From NCBI GenBank assembly GCA_007449985.2, contig VIIQ02000743.1:248001-312000 (forward strand): a stretch of DNA of 64,000 nt, in the 5' to 3' direction. Positions 10,731 through 21,117 of the stretch are shown piece by piece. Position 1 is the first letter of the stretch. Each line of letters starts with the position of its first letter. A program made the position numbers and the translations under genes. The notes under the pieces are model-generated. The model was not told the origin of the DNA. It did no database searches and worked only from the letters and a program-made list of their open reading frames with translations. The stretch comes from Desmodesmus armatus. Its lineage: Eukaryota > Chlorophyta > Chlorophyceae > Sphaeropleales > Scenedesmaceae.

Positions 10731-13700
10731 TCAACTGTGGTAGATGTCATCAAAGTCGCCAGCACCAGAAGCATCGATGGTCTCTTCTGGGTTTGACCAG
10801 CCCTGTGTAGCAACCAACCGCACCTGCACAGCAACAAGCGGCCAGACTGTTACAGCTTCTCTTCTGTGCTTGTTCACCAGGGGGCAGGGGGACTCCCACC
10901 ACTGGCCGCATACAGCACAATCAGGCATAACCCAACTGCCGGGGGCCTGAGGCAGAGCCTCACCAGTGAGATACCCCTAGCACCCCTAGCATCCTCCTTC
11001 TGTGCTTCGCTTTGTGTCTCTTCCCTTTGCACAAATGCACATCCCAAGACCACACCAGCTGGGCCTGCCAATTGATACCGGCACCGGCACGCCTGCAGCC
11101 ATATCAGCACATGTTCGCAGCAGTACACAGGTCCTGCAGAGGCATGGCTTTTCATCCACGTCGCCACCTTCCAATGCCCCCCAAAGCATGTACACAGGCC
11201 CTGCAAACGGCATCTTTTGCATCATTCCAGTCCCTTACCTGTGCCAAGTTGTACACCGCCGGCACAACGCGCGCAAAGTCGGTCCCAACAGCGGCCCTAA
11301 CAAGGTCAACAGCCAGCCAGGCCCACATAACCGGGCCCGAAAACCCACATGACCAGGCCCAAAAACCCACATGACCGGGCCCAAAAACCCACATGACCGG
11401 GCCCAAACAGGTGAGGCCACTCTGTACCGCACTGTACCGCCTTACCTGAGCCAAAATGTACACCGCCCGCACAACCCGCGCGTAGTCGGTCCCCACAGCG
11501 GCCCTGACGAGGTCTACTGCCAGCCACGCCCACATGACTGGTCCCAGGAAGGTAAGGGCGCTCTGTACCGCACTGTACCGCATGGTAGCGGACGTGAGGC
11601 CCTTCTGTGCTGCTGCTAGTGCGGCCTGGCGCTGCCACTGACTCACCAGCCCCCTGGCTCCTGTGCTGGTGGCCGCCTGGGCAACAGCCTGCGACAGCAC
11701 CAGCAAAACGATAGTGTGTGGGCGATACGAATGCGGGATGCATGCAATTTGCTTCTCGCAGTTGGTCTGTTGGGGTTGTGCAAATGCATGGTGGCTCAAC
11801 ATGTGTGCCATTAGGGGTTCAGGTTCCCTGTGTTGCGGATCAACCAACACACAGAGCCAAAGGTGGGCAAGGGCAGGGTGATGATATGAGAAAGCACACA
11901 CGGTGCCACGCCAATGTTTGACTGCTGCAGGGGTCTGCGCAGTCCCCCACCAACGGCAGAAGCTCCACGGTTGATAGCTGCACACACAACAGCCTCGGTC
12001 ACCTGCATCACCCCTCATGCACAGTGCCGCTTGCTGCTTTTGCTGCTCCCAGGCACAGCGCCGCGCTGTTTTGTTTTTGGGTTACGGGGGGGGGGGGGGG
12101 GGGGGCTCCCACTGGGTGGCCACACACAAGCAATAAGGCCAATCCAACCACCGAGAGCCCAAGGCAAAGCCTCGCTAGTGAGATATGCCTGACACCCTTA
12201 TCCCAGGAGCTGCGCGATGTTCCAAGCTGCCCCCCTCACCTGGTAGCGCATGTGGTGTCCCAGCAGCTGCCGCCCCAGCTGAGATGCCGCTCTCCGCATG
12301 ACTGCCGTGACTGTGACAGCACTGCCCAGCTTGACTGCTGACGGCACCAGCTCCTGCGCCCCAAACCTGAAGGGAGCTGTCAGCCGCTCCGTCCAGTTGG
12401 CACGAGGCATCTGTGCGCTGTTGGGCACGCTGCAGGCAAGCAGTCGCAGGCGGAGGGAATTATACGGCGTGTAGGTTGCGATTCGTAAGGCGGACTTTGA
12501 ATGCACGCACAAACGTTGCTGGTCTGTGCCGAATGACTGTGTATCAGGTAGTTGTTTTGCATACACAAGATCCCCCTCAGAACAATAAGCGCGCGGCTTG
12601 GGCCGTCTCAAGGGTGCTCCATATAATGACTTCACAGAAAGTTTTATTCCTTCACAAAGGGCACCAGGGGGGCTACAAGCCTTATGCCACAACACCACCC
12701 ACACCCTTTAGCTCGGCTTAATTGACCAATCGAGATTGCACGCTGGGTTCAGCCAAGTCACCATCCAGCCCTCATACAGGCCGTGCCACACAAATGCAGC
12801 TAACATGATCAGTCCCTGTGCATACCAGATTGTACAGCTGCTTGACCATTGGACAACACCTGTCTTTCACCTCAAATGCCCCCAAACAACCCAACACCTC
12901 CCTCAACCCACCTTGTCATCCCATCGCCGTCAGCGTAGGCCACTGAAGCTGCACTGCGTGGGTCGGGGTCTCCCTCGGCCTGTACATACTCCACACAATT
13001 GTGTAGCACGTGCAGGAACACCTCTGCCTCCAGGTCTGCAGTGGGTAGATTGCTGCTGCACTCCACACCCAGCCTGCATACAAACACCAGCCAACGGCAA
13101 TTCCAGCATGGATATCAGGCTGCAGAGCCTGTCATGGGCAGGAGGAGAGCTAATATCGTGCGTGCAAACGAGTGACAGGTGACGCTGGCACACGAACATG
13201 CCGTTGAGCGACGCGTGGTGCCACATTGCAACGTCTGGGGTGACCCAGCTTCTGCAGTGGTGCAAGTTACAAGCCCTCCTGCTGGCGCTCCGCGCTTAAA
13301 CACAACAAGGCAATAATGTCACTCTGTGCAATGCTGACAGGTCAATGCATGCTTTCTCACCACACCTGCTGCCTACCCATGACACAGAAAGACCACAACA
13401 CAAGTCCAAGCAGCGTCAAAACTCCACTGACAAGCTTAAACCCATGTTTCCTTACAGGTTACTGGCCGCACCTGTCCCGTATGAGCAGTAGAGCCTCCCT
13501 GTAGCTGGGCCGCTTGCCGCGTATCGTGGCTGTGCTGTCAGCTGCTAGAAATCTGAAGCGGGCCTCAACCTGTGCAGGGCAGGAAAAGCGAGTGAGCAGC
13601 AGAGAGGCTTTTTCTGCCCAGAAACCTGACTGGGACTTGTGGCAGGTCATACAGTTACAGTTACAGTAATTGGCTCAGCAAAAGCTGAGCAACCCACAAG

Positions 13701-14782
13701 GGAGCCAGAGGCTCACATACACAATTTGTGTGCTCAACAAGCCGCCAGCTACCACTGCCACTTGGAATAAGCTGTCCCGGCTCCCCTGTGTGCATGCATG
13801 TGCCCCAGACCCAGGCATGCCGAATTACCTTGTGCATGATGCTTGTGCGGCCCCTCAGCTGCAGGAGAGGTGGCTCATCCTCCCGCACGATTGACTTGAC
13901 TACGGGACTGAAGGGGCTGGCACCATGCAGGATGTTGTAGATGGCCTGCAGGAAACCCACGACATGACATGTGGGCATGAAGCTGTGGCGGTGGCAAGTG
14001 CTGCATCTGACAGCCGGGTGGCATATACGTATACTACCCTTGTTTGGGGGCCCAGCACACACGCCCCTCCAGACACTACTGCTAGGCGATGCATGGCTTG
14101 TGTGGGGAGTGTTTCTGATCGTGACATCTTCTGTTGGGTGGTACTGTGCACTGACGCCTGCATGCACAGCATCACTGAGACATGACTACTTGCATTCCAT
14201 GCCCCTGTGCTTTCCCTCCTCCAACAGCACATTGACTGTCAAGCTTCCTTCGTTTTGGCCAAACATGCCACCAGTTACCTCCAGTTCCTCGTCACTGCAG
14301 AGGTCCAGCACTTGCCACAGCTCCTGATCCACATCAAGGCTGCAACAGCAAACAACACCACAGGGTCAGCAACCAGCTGCTGTGGCGGTGTGTGTCTAAT
14401 TTGAAACCATCCCCTGTTGATGTAGAAGCCAGCAAATACTGGCTTCTGTACAGTACGTGTGGCAGGGGACGTAAGAGACAACTGCTGACAGAGACGTGCT
14501 AGATGTCACCCACCCACCCACCCACCTGCTCAAGGGCTCTGTGAGTGCCACCAGCTGCTCGGTAGAGCTTTGCATGCTGCTGCTGGATCTATTGCCCCTG
14601 GTCTGAGGGGGCTGCTGTTGACCTCCAGAGCTGGCATTGACTGGGGAGAGCGTTCTGTCACAGGCTGTGCCAGCAGACCAGCCAGCTGGCAGCCCAGCAA
14701 CGCCTCTGCGGCCATGCAGCGTCACCACACTCTTTGTGCACACGTGCTGGTTGAGATGCAGCCTGGAAGCCAGTGGCTGCAT
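10731..14782 (-). CDS. YaaW/UPF0174-like protein, probably organellar
   Basis: Eight exons in transcript order: 14782-14526, 14339-14279, 13945-13829, 13569-13472, 13073-12912, 12429-12240, 11688-11446 and 10823-10731 (TGA). This gives 406 residues. If exon 7 runs on to 11239, the product is 475 residues. An in-frame stop lies upstream of ATG 14782. The first ~85 residues are Ser/Arg/Gln-rich and look like a transit peptide. The body has DQELWQVLDLCSDEELE, ILHGASPFSPVVKSIV, YREALLLIRDRLG and a hydrophobic GPVMWAWLAVDLVRAAVGTD segment. Their order and spacing resemble bacterial YaaW/UPF0174 proteins and their plant and cyanobacterial relatives. Molecular function is unknown. The family call rests on remembered similarity only. 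Exon 7 carries an unusual tandem duplication, listed separately. Confidence 0.72.
10869..10990. repeat. Dispersed intronic repeat, copy 1
   Basis: This segment resembles 12075-12206: a G-run, then (g)actcccac, ggcc, a cataaccc/caataagg block, then agagcctc followed by agtgagata and a cacccc end. Both copies lie in introns of the same gene in the same orientation. By eye identity is roughly two thirds. A SINE- or MITE-like element is possible, but I see no clear target-site duplication. Confidence 0.5.
11236..11585. repeat. Tandem duplication of part of exon 7 and its splice donor
   Basis: The block 11443-11585 (about 141 bp) is repeated as 11236-11442 (about 207 bp). The size difference of 66 bp equals three extra 22-bp minisatellite units inside the second copy. 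Both copies end in the same cag|gtaagg donor (exon ends at 11446 and 11239). Both encode MWAWLAVDLVRAAVGTD, followed by YARVV in one and FARVV in the other. On the minus strand the reading frame stays open through both copies. Confidence 0.9.
11333..11408. repeat. 22-bp minisatellite, 3.5 copies
   Basis: Units at 11333-11354, 11355-11376 and 11377-11398, plus a 10-nt partial. The consensus is gggcccaaaaacccacatga followed by cc. The unit appears to derive from the exon 7 sequence encoding GPVMW. Because 22 is not a multiple of three, each unit is read in a different frame. Confidence 0.92.
12075..12206. repeat. Dispersed intronic repeat, copy 2, with (G)20
   Basis: Partner of 10869-10990, lying in intron 6 of the YaaW-like gene. 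It contains a run of 20 G at 12086-12105 in the place where copy 1 has an interrupted G-rich stretch (agggggcagggggac). Confidence 0.5.
14509..14523 (-). other. G-quadruplex motif at a 5' splice site
   Basis: On the transcript strand this is four GGG runs separated by single T residues, the most compact type of G4 motif. It begins directly after the GT of the exon 1 donor of the YaaW-like gene (exon end 14526). Confidence 0.8.
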
Positions 14783-15263
14783 CTCTGAAAACAAGCTTCC
14801 AGCAGCACAGCCTGTGGCCCAGCACTCGCAGTCCGGCTAGCAGCAGGGGCCGGAATCACAAGGAACGTCTTGCTTCTGCCGAAGGTCACACAGCGGGCAG
14901 ATCAGACCGAACCCTTCAACCGTCTAACGTCGATGACTAAGGAACGCACTTCAAAATGTGCAGACGTCGCCCTGTTGGCCGTTCGTTATCAAAAAGTTCG
15001 CTTTGCTGGCCACCGTTGCTTCTCACTCTCCTCTGGCTGTGCCCCTACAACTCCTCCTGGGTAGTCTCGTGCGCTCTTGGCCACGCATCACTGCCCGACG
15101 TGACTTCAATACTACCGTAGGAAGGTGACTTTCAGCCTTTCCGAGGCTTCCGAGGAGCAGCAGCGCTCCGGCTCATCCAGCTTCAGCGTCTGATAGGTTG
15201 GGAGCAGCAGCAGCACTCACTGCATCCAAGGCAGCAAAAGGGGCAGCAAACAACCCCAGCACT
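14783..15263. promoter_or_regulatory. Divergent promoter, YaaW-like gene and coiled-coil gene
   Basis: This 481-bp spacer lies between two diverging first ATGs. It holds no supportable coding exon. It includes a cgacgtgac element near 15096-15104. No clear TATA box is visible. Confidence 0.5.
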
Positions 15264-17427
15264 ATGCACGACGTAGATGATGTCGCTGAGGATGAAGTTT
15301 GGGACCTAGACAACGTGCAGGATGCCATACTTGAGGATGCCATACTTGAAGACGTGGCAGCAACCTGGCACATGAACAGGCGGGCAAGCAAACAGCAGGC
15401 TAGCCTCAAAGGGTGTCAGGCATCCTCTGGAGGGCCACACTATGTTCCTGAAGCACCTGCAAGTGAACGCAGCTGCACCAGCTTCACCAGCAGCAGCAGC
15501 CTGGCCCCATTGTCACAGCAACAACACCTTGAGGACGTTGCAGCAGGCGAGCTGCCGCAGATATCCAAGCTACTGCACGACAACCCACCCTGCTCAGGTC
15601 AGCCCGGTGATCAGTACATACTGCGGTGCACCGTTTATAGCACTCGTCCCTATTATAGTTGTTGACTAGGGCTTTGGACTGCTTGCCCTGGCAGGGAAAA
15701 GGCCATGGTGACGATACCAAAATGTTGACTTGGCGTGCTGATGTTGCTGTACACTGCCGACTCACGGTGCAGGAGGCTGCAAGGCAGCTAAAGGCAAGGG
15801 CCCTGACATAGTGTCAGCCACAGCTGCTGTGGGAGGGCTGGTGGCCCTGACAGGGTCCCTGCTGTCCTACGCTGTCGCAAGGGCCCATGGCAGCAAACGG
15901 GAGCGTAAGCTTAAAGGTGCGCTGCTTGTGATATGGACACTGCATGGTGCTTCAGCCTGCACAGGTTGCTGCCCTGTTGCTGCCAGCTCATCCACCGCAG
16001 TACCCTTGCAGGTCAAGACAGCCGCCTGCGCACCTGCAGTGCTGCTGGTTGTTATCAGAAAAAGTAGCTCTTGCGTACCCACGCTCAACACGAGTGGGAA
16101 ACGTACTTGTTGTGCGCGCAGAGGGGCTGCGCAGGAAGGAGGCTGCGCTGAAATCTCTTAAGTGTGAGCTTGCAGCCCTGAAGAGCACCGCCACCCGCAT
16201 GATTGAGCTGGAGGCAGAACTGACTGCCAGCAACACTCACTTGGTGGCCATGAACCAGGAAGTGGAGAGGGCCCGGCTGGCATCAAAGCGCATTGAGTGA
16301 GTGGCATACTTGAATAGAGGTAGTCAAGTGTGACGCTGCCGCTGTCGAGCAGAAGTGGGAGCAGGGTCAGCGGCACTGTGCTGGACGGGACAGCCTGTGC
16401 ATGCTTGCTGCAGTACCATCAGTGCTGGCGCCATGCAGGTGCTTTGCGCACAACAAGCCTCATGGCAAAGAACATCAGCACCCTCACAAACCTGCAAACC
16501 ATCAGATGCACCAGTATGGGGGTAGTTCATGCTGCTTGCCCACTCACTGCGCAAATGCTGAATTCCTGCGCATGTTGTTTGTCTGGCCATGCAACTGTCC
16601 AGGGGAGACATGGCTCTGTTCCAAGACCAGCTGCAGAACCTCAGCACCACAGAGGCTGAGATCAAGGCAGCCATGGCAGCAGCAGAGGCAAAGGCGGTGC
16701 AGGCAGAGCAGCTGCAGCAGGAAGCAGAGGCACAGCGGCGCCAGACTGAGGCACGCTGGCAGGCAGCAAAGCAGCAGCTGGACCATGCACAGACAGAGGT
16801 GGAGACGCTCAGGTGAATATACGGCGCGTGTTGAGCCTTGCAGTATAGACAGCACCTTAGCAAACACCGTGGCTGCTGATGCGGAAGACTGTTGATCGAG
16901 GCGCAGGGCAGTTCTGTGTGTTCTGTACCTAGCATGGCTGTATGCTAGCTGCAGCTGAAGTGTTGCACCAACTTGGTGAGCTTGATCGTGTAGTACCTCT
17001 ATAAAGCTTTGTGGATCAGCTTACCAATCGGTCTTGATTCCTGACCACACCCATGCCTGTGCGGCTGCTGCTGCAGGGGTGAGCTGGGCTTGAGGGGCAG
17101 TCAGCTGGAGGGGCTGACCAGGGAGCTGGAGTTCACGCGCAGGTAAGCAGGGCAGGGCACACTGTCATATGAAATAATGCACCATGCCTGTCCCTGCTTG
17201 CCGAGCATGGTGCACTGCAACCTCAGTGCACCCGACATGGTAATATATGTGTCAACACTGTCTGAGGCTCGCATCGAGACACGCCCCGCATGCTGATGAG
17301 TTCGATAATGTGTTTCTGTTGTTGGTGCTGCAGGCAGCTGGAAAATGCAGAGAAGTGTGTTGAGCGCGCTCAGATGGAAACTCGCCAGAAACGCGCAGGG
17401 TTCAGTGATTATGATGCGTGGGAGTAA
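15264..17427 (+). CDS. Single-pass membrane protein with coiled coil
   Basis: Six exons (15264-15597, 15773-15916, 16122-16296, 16603-16812, 17077-17142, 17334-17427) join in phase to give 340 residues ending SDYDAWE. The start is the first in-frame ATG; the frame is open about 135 nt upstream, so an earlier exon is possible. Residues 1-110 are acidic and Ser/Ala-rich and include a perfect short repeat (DAILE DAILE). A hydrophobic span (TAAVGGLVALTGSLLSYAVA, about residues 127-147) is followed by basic KRERKLK. From about residue 160 the protein is a long heptad-rich coiled coil rich in Ala, Glu and Gln. The topology resembles membrane-anchored tether or filament proteins, but I do not recognise the family. 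Confidence 0.78.
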
Positions 17428-19380
17428 GCCTGCCAGCTGGCAGCCCTGCTGCAGTGCAGTCAGCACCAGAGCCTGGACTGATGGTCTTGAAAGATCTGTA
17501 TTGGGGCCGAGTGTTTGCGGTGACCATATGCCAAAGGTCTTCCAATGGGATGGCGGCTGCAAGCACGCTTCGTCAGCGCAGCGGGGCCCTCATGGCATGT
17601 GCACTGTCAGCAGTGGCTGTTGCACGCAGGTGGTTGATGTACTCCTGCGCTGGATTTTGGCCCATGTGTGCTCCACAAAGCACTTGGTGGCGCTGTCAAT
17701 GTGTGTCCGCATCAGCCACAGCAATTGTATGTTTGCGTGGCCCTGCGTCATGGGCGGCTCTGCGTCATGACTGCAATGTTGAGTCGTATGTGTATTACGT
17801 ACCCCACCCACTACAGCCAAGGTTGCATCGCACGCTGTGCGCAAACCTTGCCGCTGCCTTCCATTGACACCCTTGGTTCGCCCTGCCCCTTCCCGGGCTG
17901 CAAATGAGGCACTGGCTGACTCAAGATATTTGGCGGCAAGCATATAAAGGGTGTGGTGCTTGGCACACACAACCAGCTTGCTGCTGCATCAGCGTTGTGT
18001 TCCTGTAGCATGTTTGTATACTCTGTGGTGTGTTGTGCCCAGTCAATGGGGACCAACGGTGTAGTCTGTGTAGTGAATCGGGCAGTTGTGACCTGCAGGA
18101 GTCTGTTGACCAAGCATTCACTATACATCGTACGCAATTCACTGCATTGTTCAGGGTGGAATGCAAGGTGGGCTCAAGCATAGGGGGCTGATGCTGACAC
18201 TGCCTTGTCTGATCGTGCTTTGTTAACTGCAGTGTTGTGTTGACCACAGGAACTGTCTGGCTGGCTGCCCTCCATAGATACAGGGCAGTGCCATTACTGG
18301 GTTTGCTTGCTGGCATTGCATGTGTGGCACTGACTGTTGGTACACTGCTTTGGTGGCGCTGACCACGTGCGATTTTGCTTGCTTTACTGTTGGTTACCGG
18401 CCTAGGCGGCATGTGTGAGGTATGCATGGCACAGCTGCACAAGCTGACGTGCCAGGCCCTTGTTGGTTGGTGTTATTGGCTTGGAGTGTCAAGGCTTTGC
18501 TGACGCAGTTTCTGGTAAAAGCTGGTGGTAACAGCTGGTGAGAGCAGTCAAGCGGATTTGAAGGGCAATAGGCAAAGAGTCTGTCGCTGTGCTTCACAGG
18601 CTGAGACAGCTGCAAGCCTCCCAAGGTAAGAGAACCAGTCCACCAGCACCGCACTCCCCCTCCATGGCCAGGGGTTGGCTCCAGCGCAAAAGGATTCACA
18701 AGGTACGTGGCATGCTCTATGATCCTTCAACCTATGGCTGCAGTCGCACTGCACTGCGCCAGACCGAGGCCTGCTGCCGCAGCAATGCATTGCTTGCAGC
18801 CGACAGGCGCGAGCCCTCTTCAGCAGGGCCTGCTGGAGGGGTGGCAAAGTTGTAGGGCTAGGTATTGCTGTTTCACCAGACAAATGTGCAGGCATCATTC
18901 AAGCTGAAATCAATCCGTGCATGTGACATGCAGCATGTCCCTGTCAGGTCCCCTCCAGCAGCCTCTTGATTTAGGCTGCCATGCATGGTCAACACCACGT
19001 GTAGGGTTGCACGCAGTTCCAACGGGCGCCAGCCCTGATGCCAGCGCCTGCAAACACCCAACTGTATGCTGTGCGCACACGTGCTGCCGGCCGAGCTAGG
19101 GGATGGAACCATACATTGCAGCAGGGAGGGTTCAACCACTCACTTGCCCTCTCCCCTGGGAGGATTGCAACAGTGCCACTGAGAGTCCTACTGGCAGAGG
19201 GCTTTTGGTTGAGATGTAACGTAGGGTGGGCACTTGTAGCACACGCCCAGGTACCATGCCATGTACCGCCGTAGGGTGTCTGACATGGGGCTCCTCCATG
19301 TTCAACATGCCACGAGCTGGTATGCGATAGAGTTGAACTTCTTCTGTCTTTCAAATGCATTTCAGACCTGCCGCTTGTGT
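17428..19380 (+). other. 3' flank of the coiled-coil gene, no gene seen
   Basis: I find no exon with convincing splice sites or recognisable protein here. The first ~1.4 kb is G/T-rich on +, like the other 3' flanks in this window. A TGTAA occurs at about 19215. Confidence 0.4.
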
Positions 19381-19388
19381 AAACGCGG

Positions 19389-19407
19389 TGACGTCTCGCT
19401 ATGACGT
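19389..19407 (+). promoter_or_regulatory. Paired TGACGT motifs upstream of the ankyrin gene
   Basis: TGACGT occurs at 19389-19394 and again at 19402-19407, about 95-110 nt before the ankyrin-gene ATG. The hexamer is the core of bZIP-type (CRE/TGA) binding sites. Its function here is inferred from position only. Confidence 0.35.
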
Positions 19408-19498
19408 AGCGCCGCAACAGAACGAGGTACATCGTTTCGCCGAAATCTTCGCTGATTGTTTTTACATTTACAATTCGTAGCAGCCGGCACCCTGGTGT

Positions 19499-21117
19499 AT
19501 GGAGTCCACCTTGCGAGATATCCACAAGGCAGCAACAAGAGGGGATGCAGCAGCAGTTGAACAGCTGCTGCGCACAGGCGCAGCAGTGGATGTTACAGAC
19601 CATGTCGGCTGCACAGCTCTTCACCGGGCAGCAGCATTCGGTCACGAAGCAGTAGTACAGCTGCTGGTGGGTGCCCATGCAGCAGTAAATGCTGCTAGTG
19701 GCCCACCGAGTAATGCAGGCTTCACACCGCTGCACTTTGCAGCATGGAACGGCAATGCAGCAGTCATGCAGCTCCTGTTGAGTGCGCATGCGGCAGTGAG
19801 TGCTGTTAACGACTCAGGAGAAGCAGCTCTGCAAATGGCAGCAGGTTATGGCCATGCAGCACAGGTGCAGATCTTGCTGGATGCACACGCAGAAGTAGAT
19901 GCCGCTGATGTTAATGGCGTCACAGCGCTGCAGGCCGCCGCACAAAACGGCCATACTGCAGTGGTTGAGGCATTGCTGGGTGCACAAGCAGCCGTGGACG
20001 CTGCTGATGTAGGAGGCTGGACAGCCCTGCACAAAGCAGCAGATCAAGGCCACGTGCTGGTGGTACAGCAGCTGTTGGGAGCACGTGCAGCAGTCAAAGC
20101 TACTCTTGCGGGGGGGGGGGGGGGGTTTACAGAGTTGCACAAGGCAGCAGAGCACGGGGACGCAGCGATGGCGCAGCTACTGATTGCTGCAGGTGCAGCA
20201 TTGGGTGCTGACGCACATGGTTGGACAGCCTTGCACTACGCAGCATTTTATGGCCATGCCCCAGTAGTACACCTACTGCTTGCTGCACAGGCAGCAGTGG
20301 ATGCTGCTGTTACGGAGGGCGCACGTGGCGCAACAGCCTTGCACATGGCAGCGTCCCAAGGGCACACTTCAGTAGTGCAGCTGCTGCTCAGTGCACATGC
20401 ATCGCCAAATGCTGCAGATCAAGGGTGGACGCCTGTGCGCTTTGCCGCAGCTGGGGGGCACACGGAGACTGTGCTGCTGCTGCTGGCTGCTCCAGAGCTG
20501 ACAGTTGAGGCTATGGCAGATGCACCTAGGGCAGCTGCAGCAGCAGGCCATGGGGAGCTTGCCATGTTGGTGCTGAAGGCTCTCATGGCTAGGGACAAGC
20601 CTGCAGCAGCAGCAGTGCTGGCGGGTCAGTCAGTGGCAGCAGCGGTGCTGGGGCAGTGGGAGGCTTCTGAAGGCACAGTGAGGGAGCTAGAGGCACAGTG
20701 GCCAGCACTGCAGCAGCTTCTGATCGGCATCGCAGGCACTCACCAGCAGCAGCTGCAGCAGCTGCAGCAGCTGCAGGCGGCTGCAGGGGATATCACTGCC
20801 TCAGCAGTCACTGCTGCGGTGCTGCTGCAAGGCAAGTGTTGGGTGGGGCGGCAAGTGAAGCAGCTATAGTGGCTGCAGCAGCCGCTGCCAGTGCGGCCGC
20901 ATCTGCTGCTGCCGCACAAGTGGCACCCCTTGCTGAGGAGGCAGCGGTGGCAGCAGCGGCGGCAGCGGCATCAGCCCAGACAACAGCTCTGGTGCCCCAA
21001 AGCAAGCATCCTGAGGAAAGCTCCTCGAGTCCATGGTGGCTTGCGGTGTGCTGTGGTGGTGGGCTGGTGCTTGCGGTTTGTGTGGTTGCTACAGCTGTCG
21101 TGGTACGCAAGCGCTAG
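19499..21117 (+). CDS. Ankyrin-repeat protein with C-terminal membrane anchor; frame broken near 20840
   Basis: The first frame runs from ATG 19499 to TAG 20867-20869 (456 residues). It holds about ten ankyrin repeats of the type GxTALHxAAxxGHxxVVxLLL, then an Ala/Gln-rich region with QQQLQQLQQLQ. A second open frame, offset by one base, covers about 20850-21117. It encodes an Ala-rich helix, then SSPWWLAVCCGGGLVLAVCV and a basic end RKR, typical of a tail anchor. One missing base around 20836-20850 (gttgggtggggcgg) would fuse the two into about 538 residues. No intron of realistic size fits. Either the assembly has an indel, or the allele encodes a truncated, unanchored protein. Partners are unknown. 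Confidence 0.75.
20110..20125. repeat. (G)16 mononucleotide run inside ankyrin coding sequence
   Basis: Sixteen consecutive G residues encode a glycine stretch between two ankyrin repeats (LAGGGGGFTELH). The frame is the same on both sides at this length. Confidence 0.95.

Noticed and set aside
16322..16375. A small extra exon in the coiled-coil gene encoding DAAAVEQKWEQ
   Set aside because: It would need an intron of about 30 nt, and the exons ending 16296 and starting 16603 already join in phase.
20829..20860. A tiny intron explaining the ankyrin frame break
   Set aside because: The only GT-AG pairs restoring the frame give introns of about 20 nt, far below a workable size.
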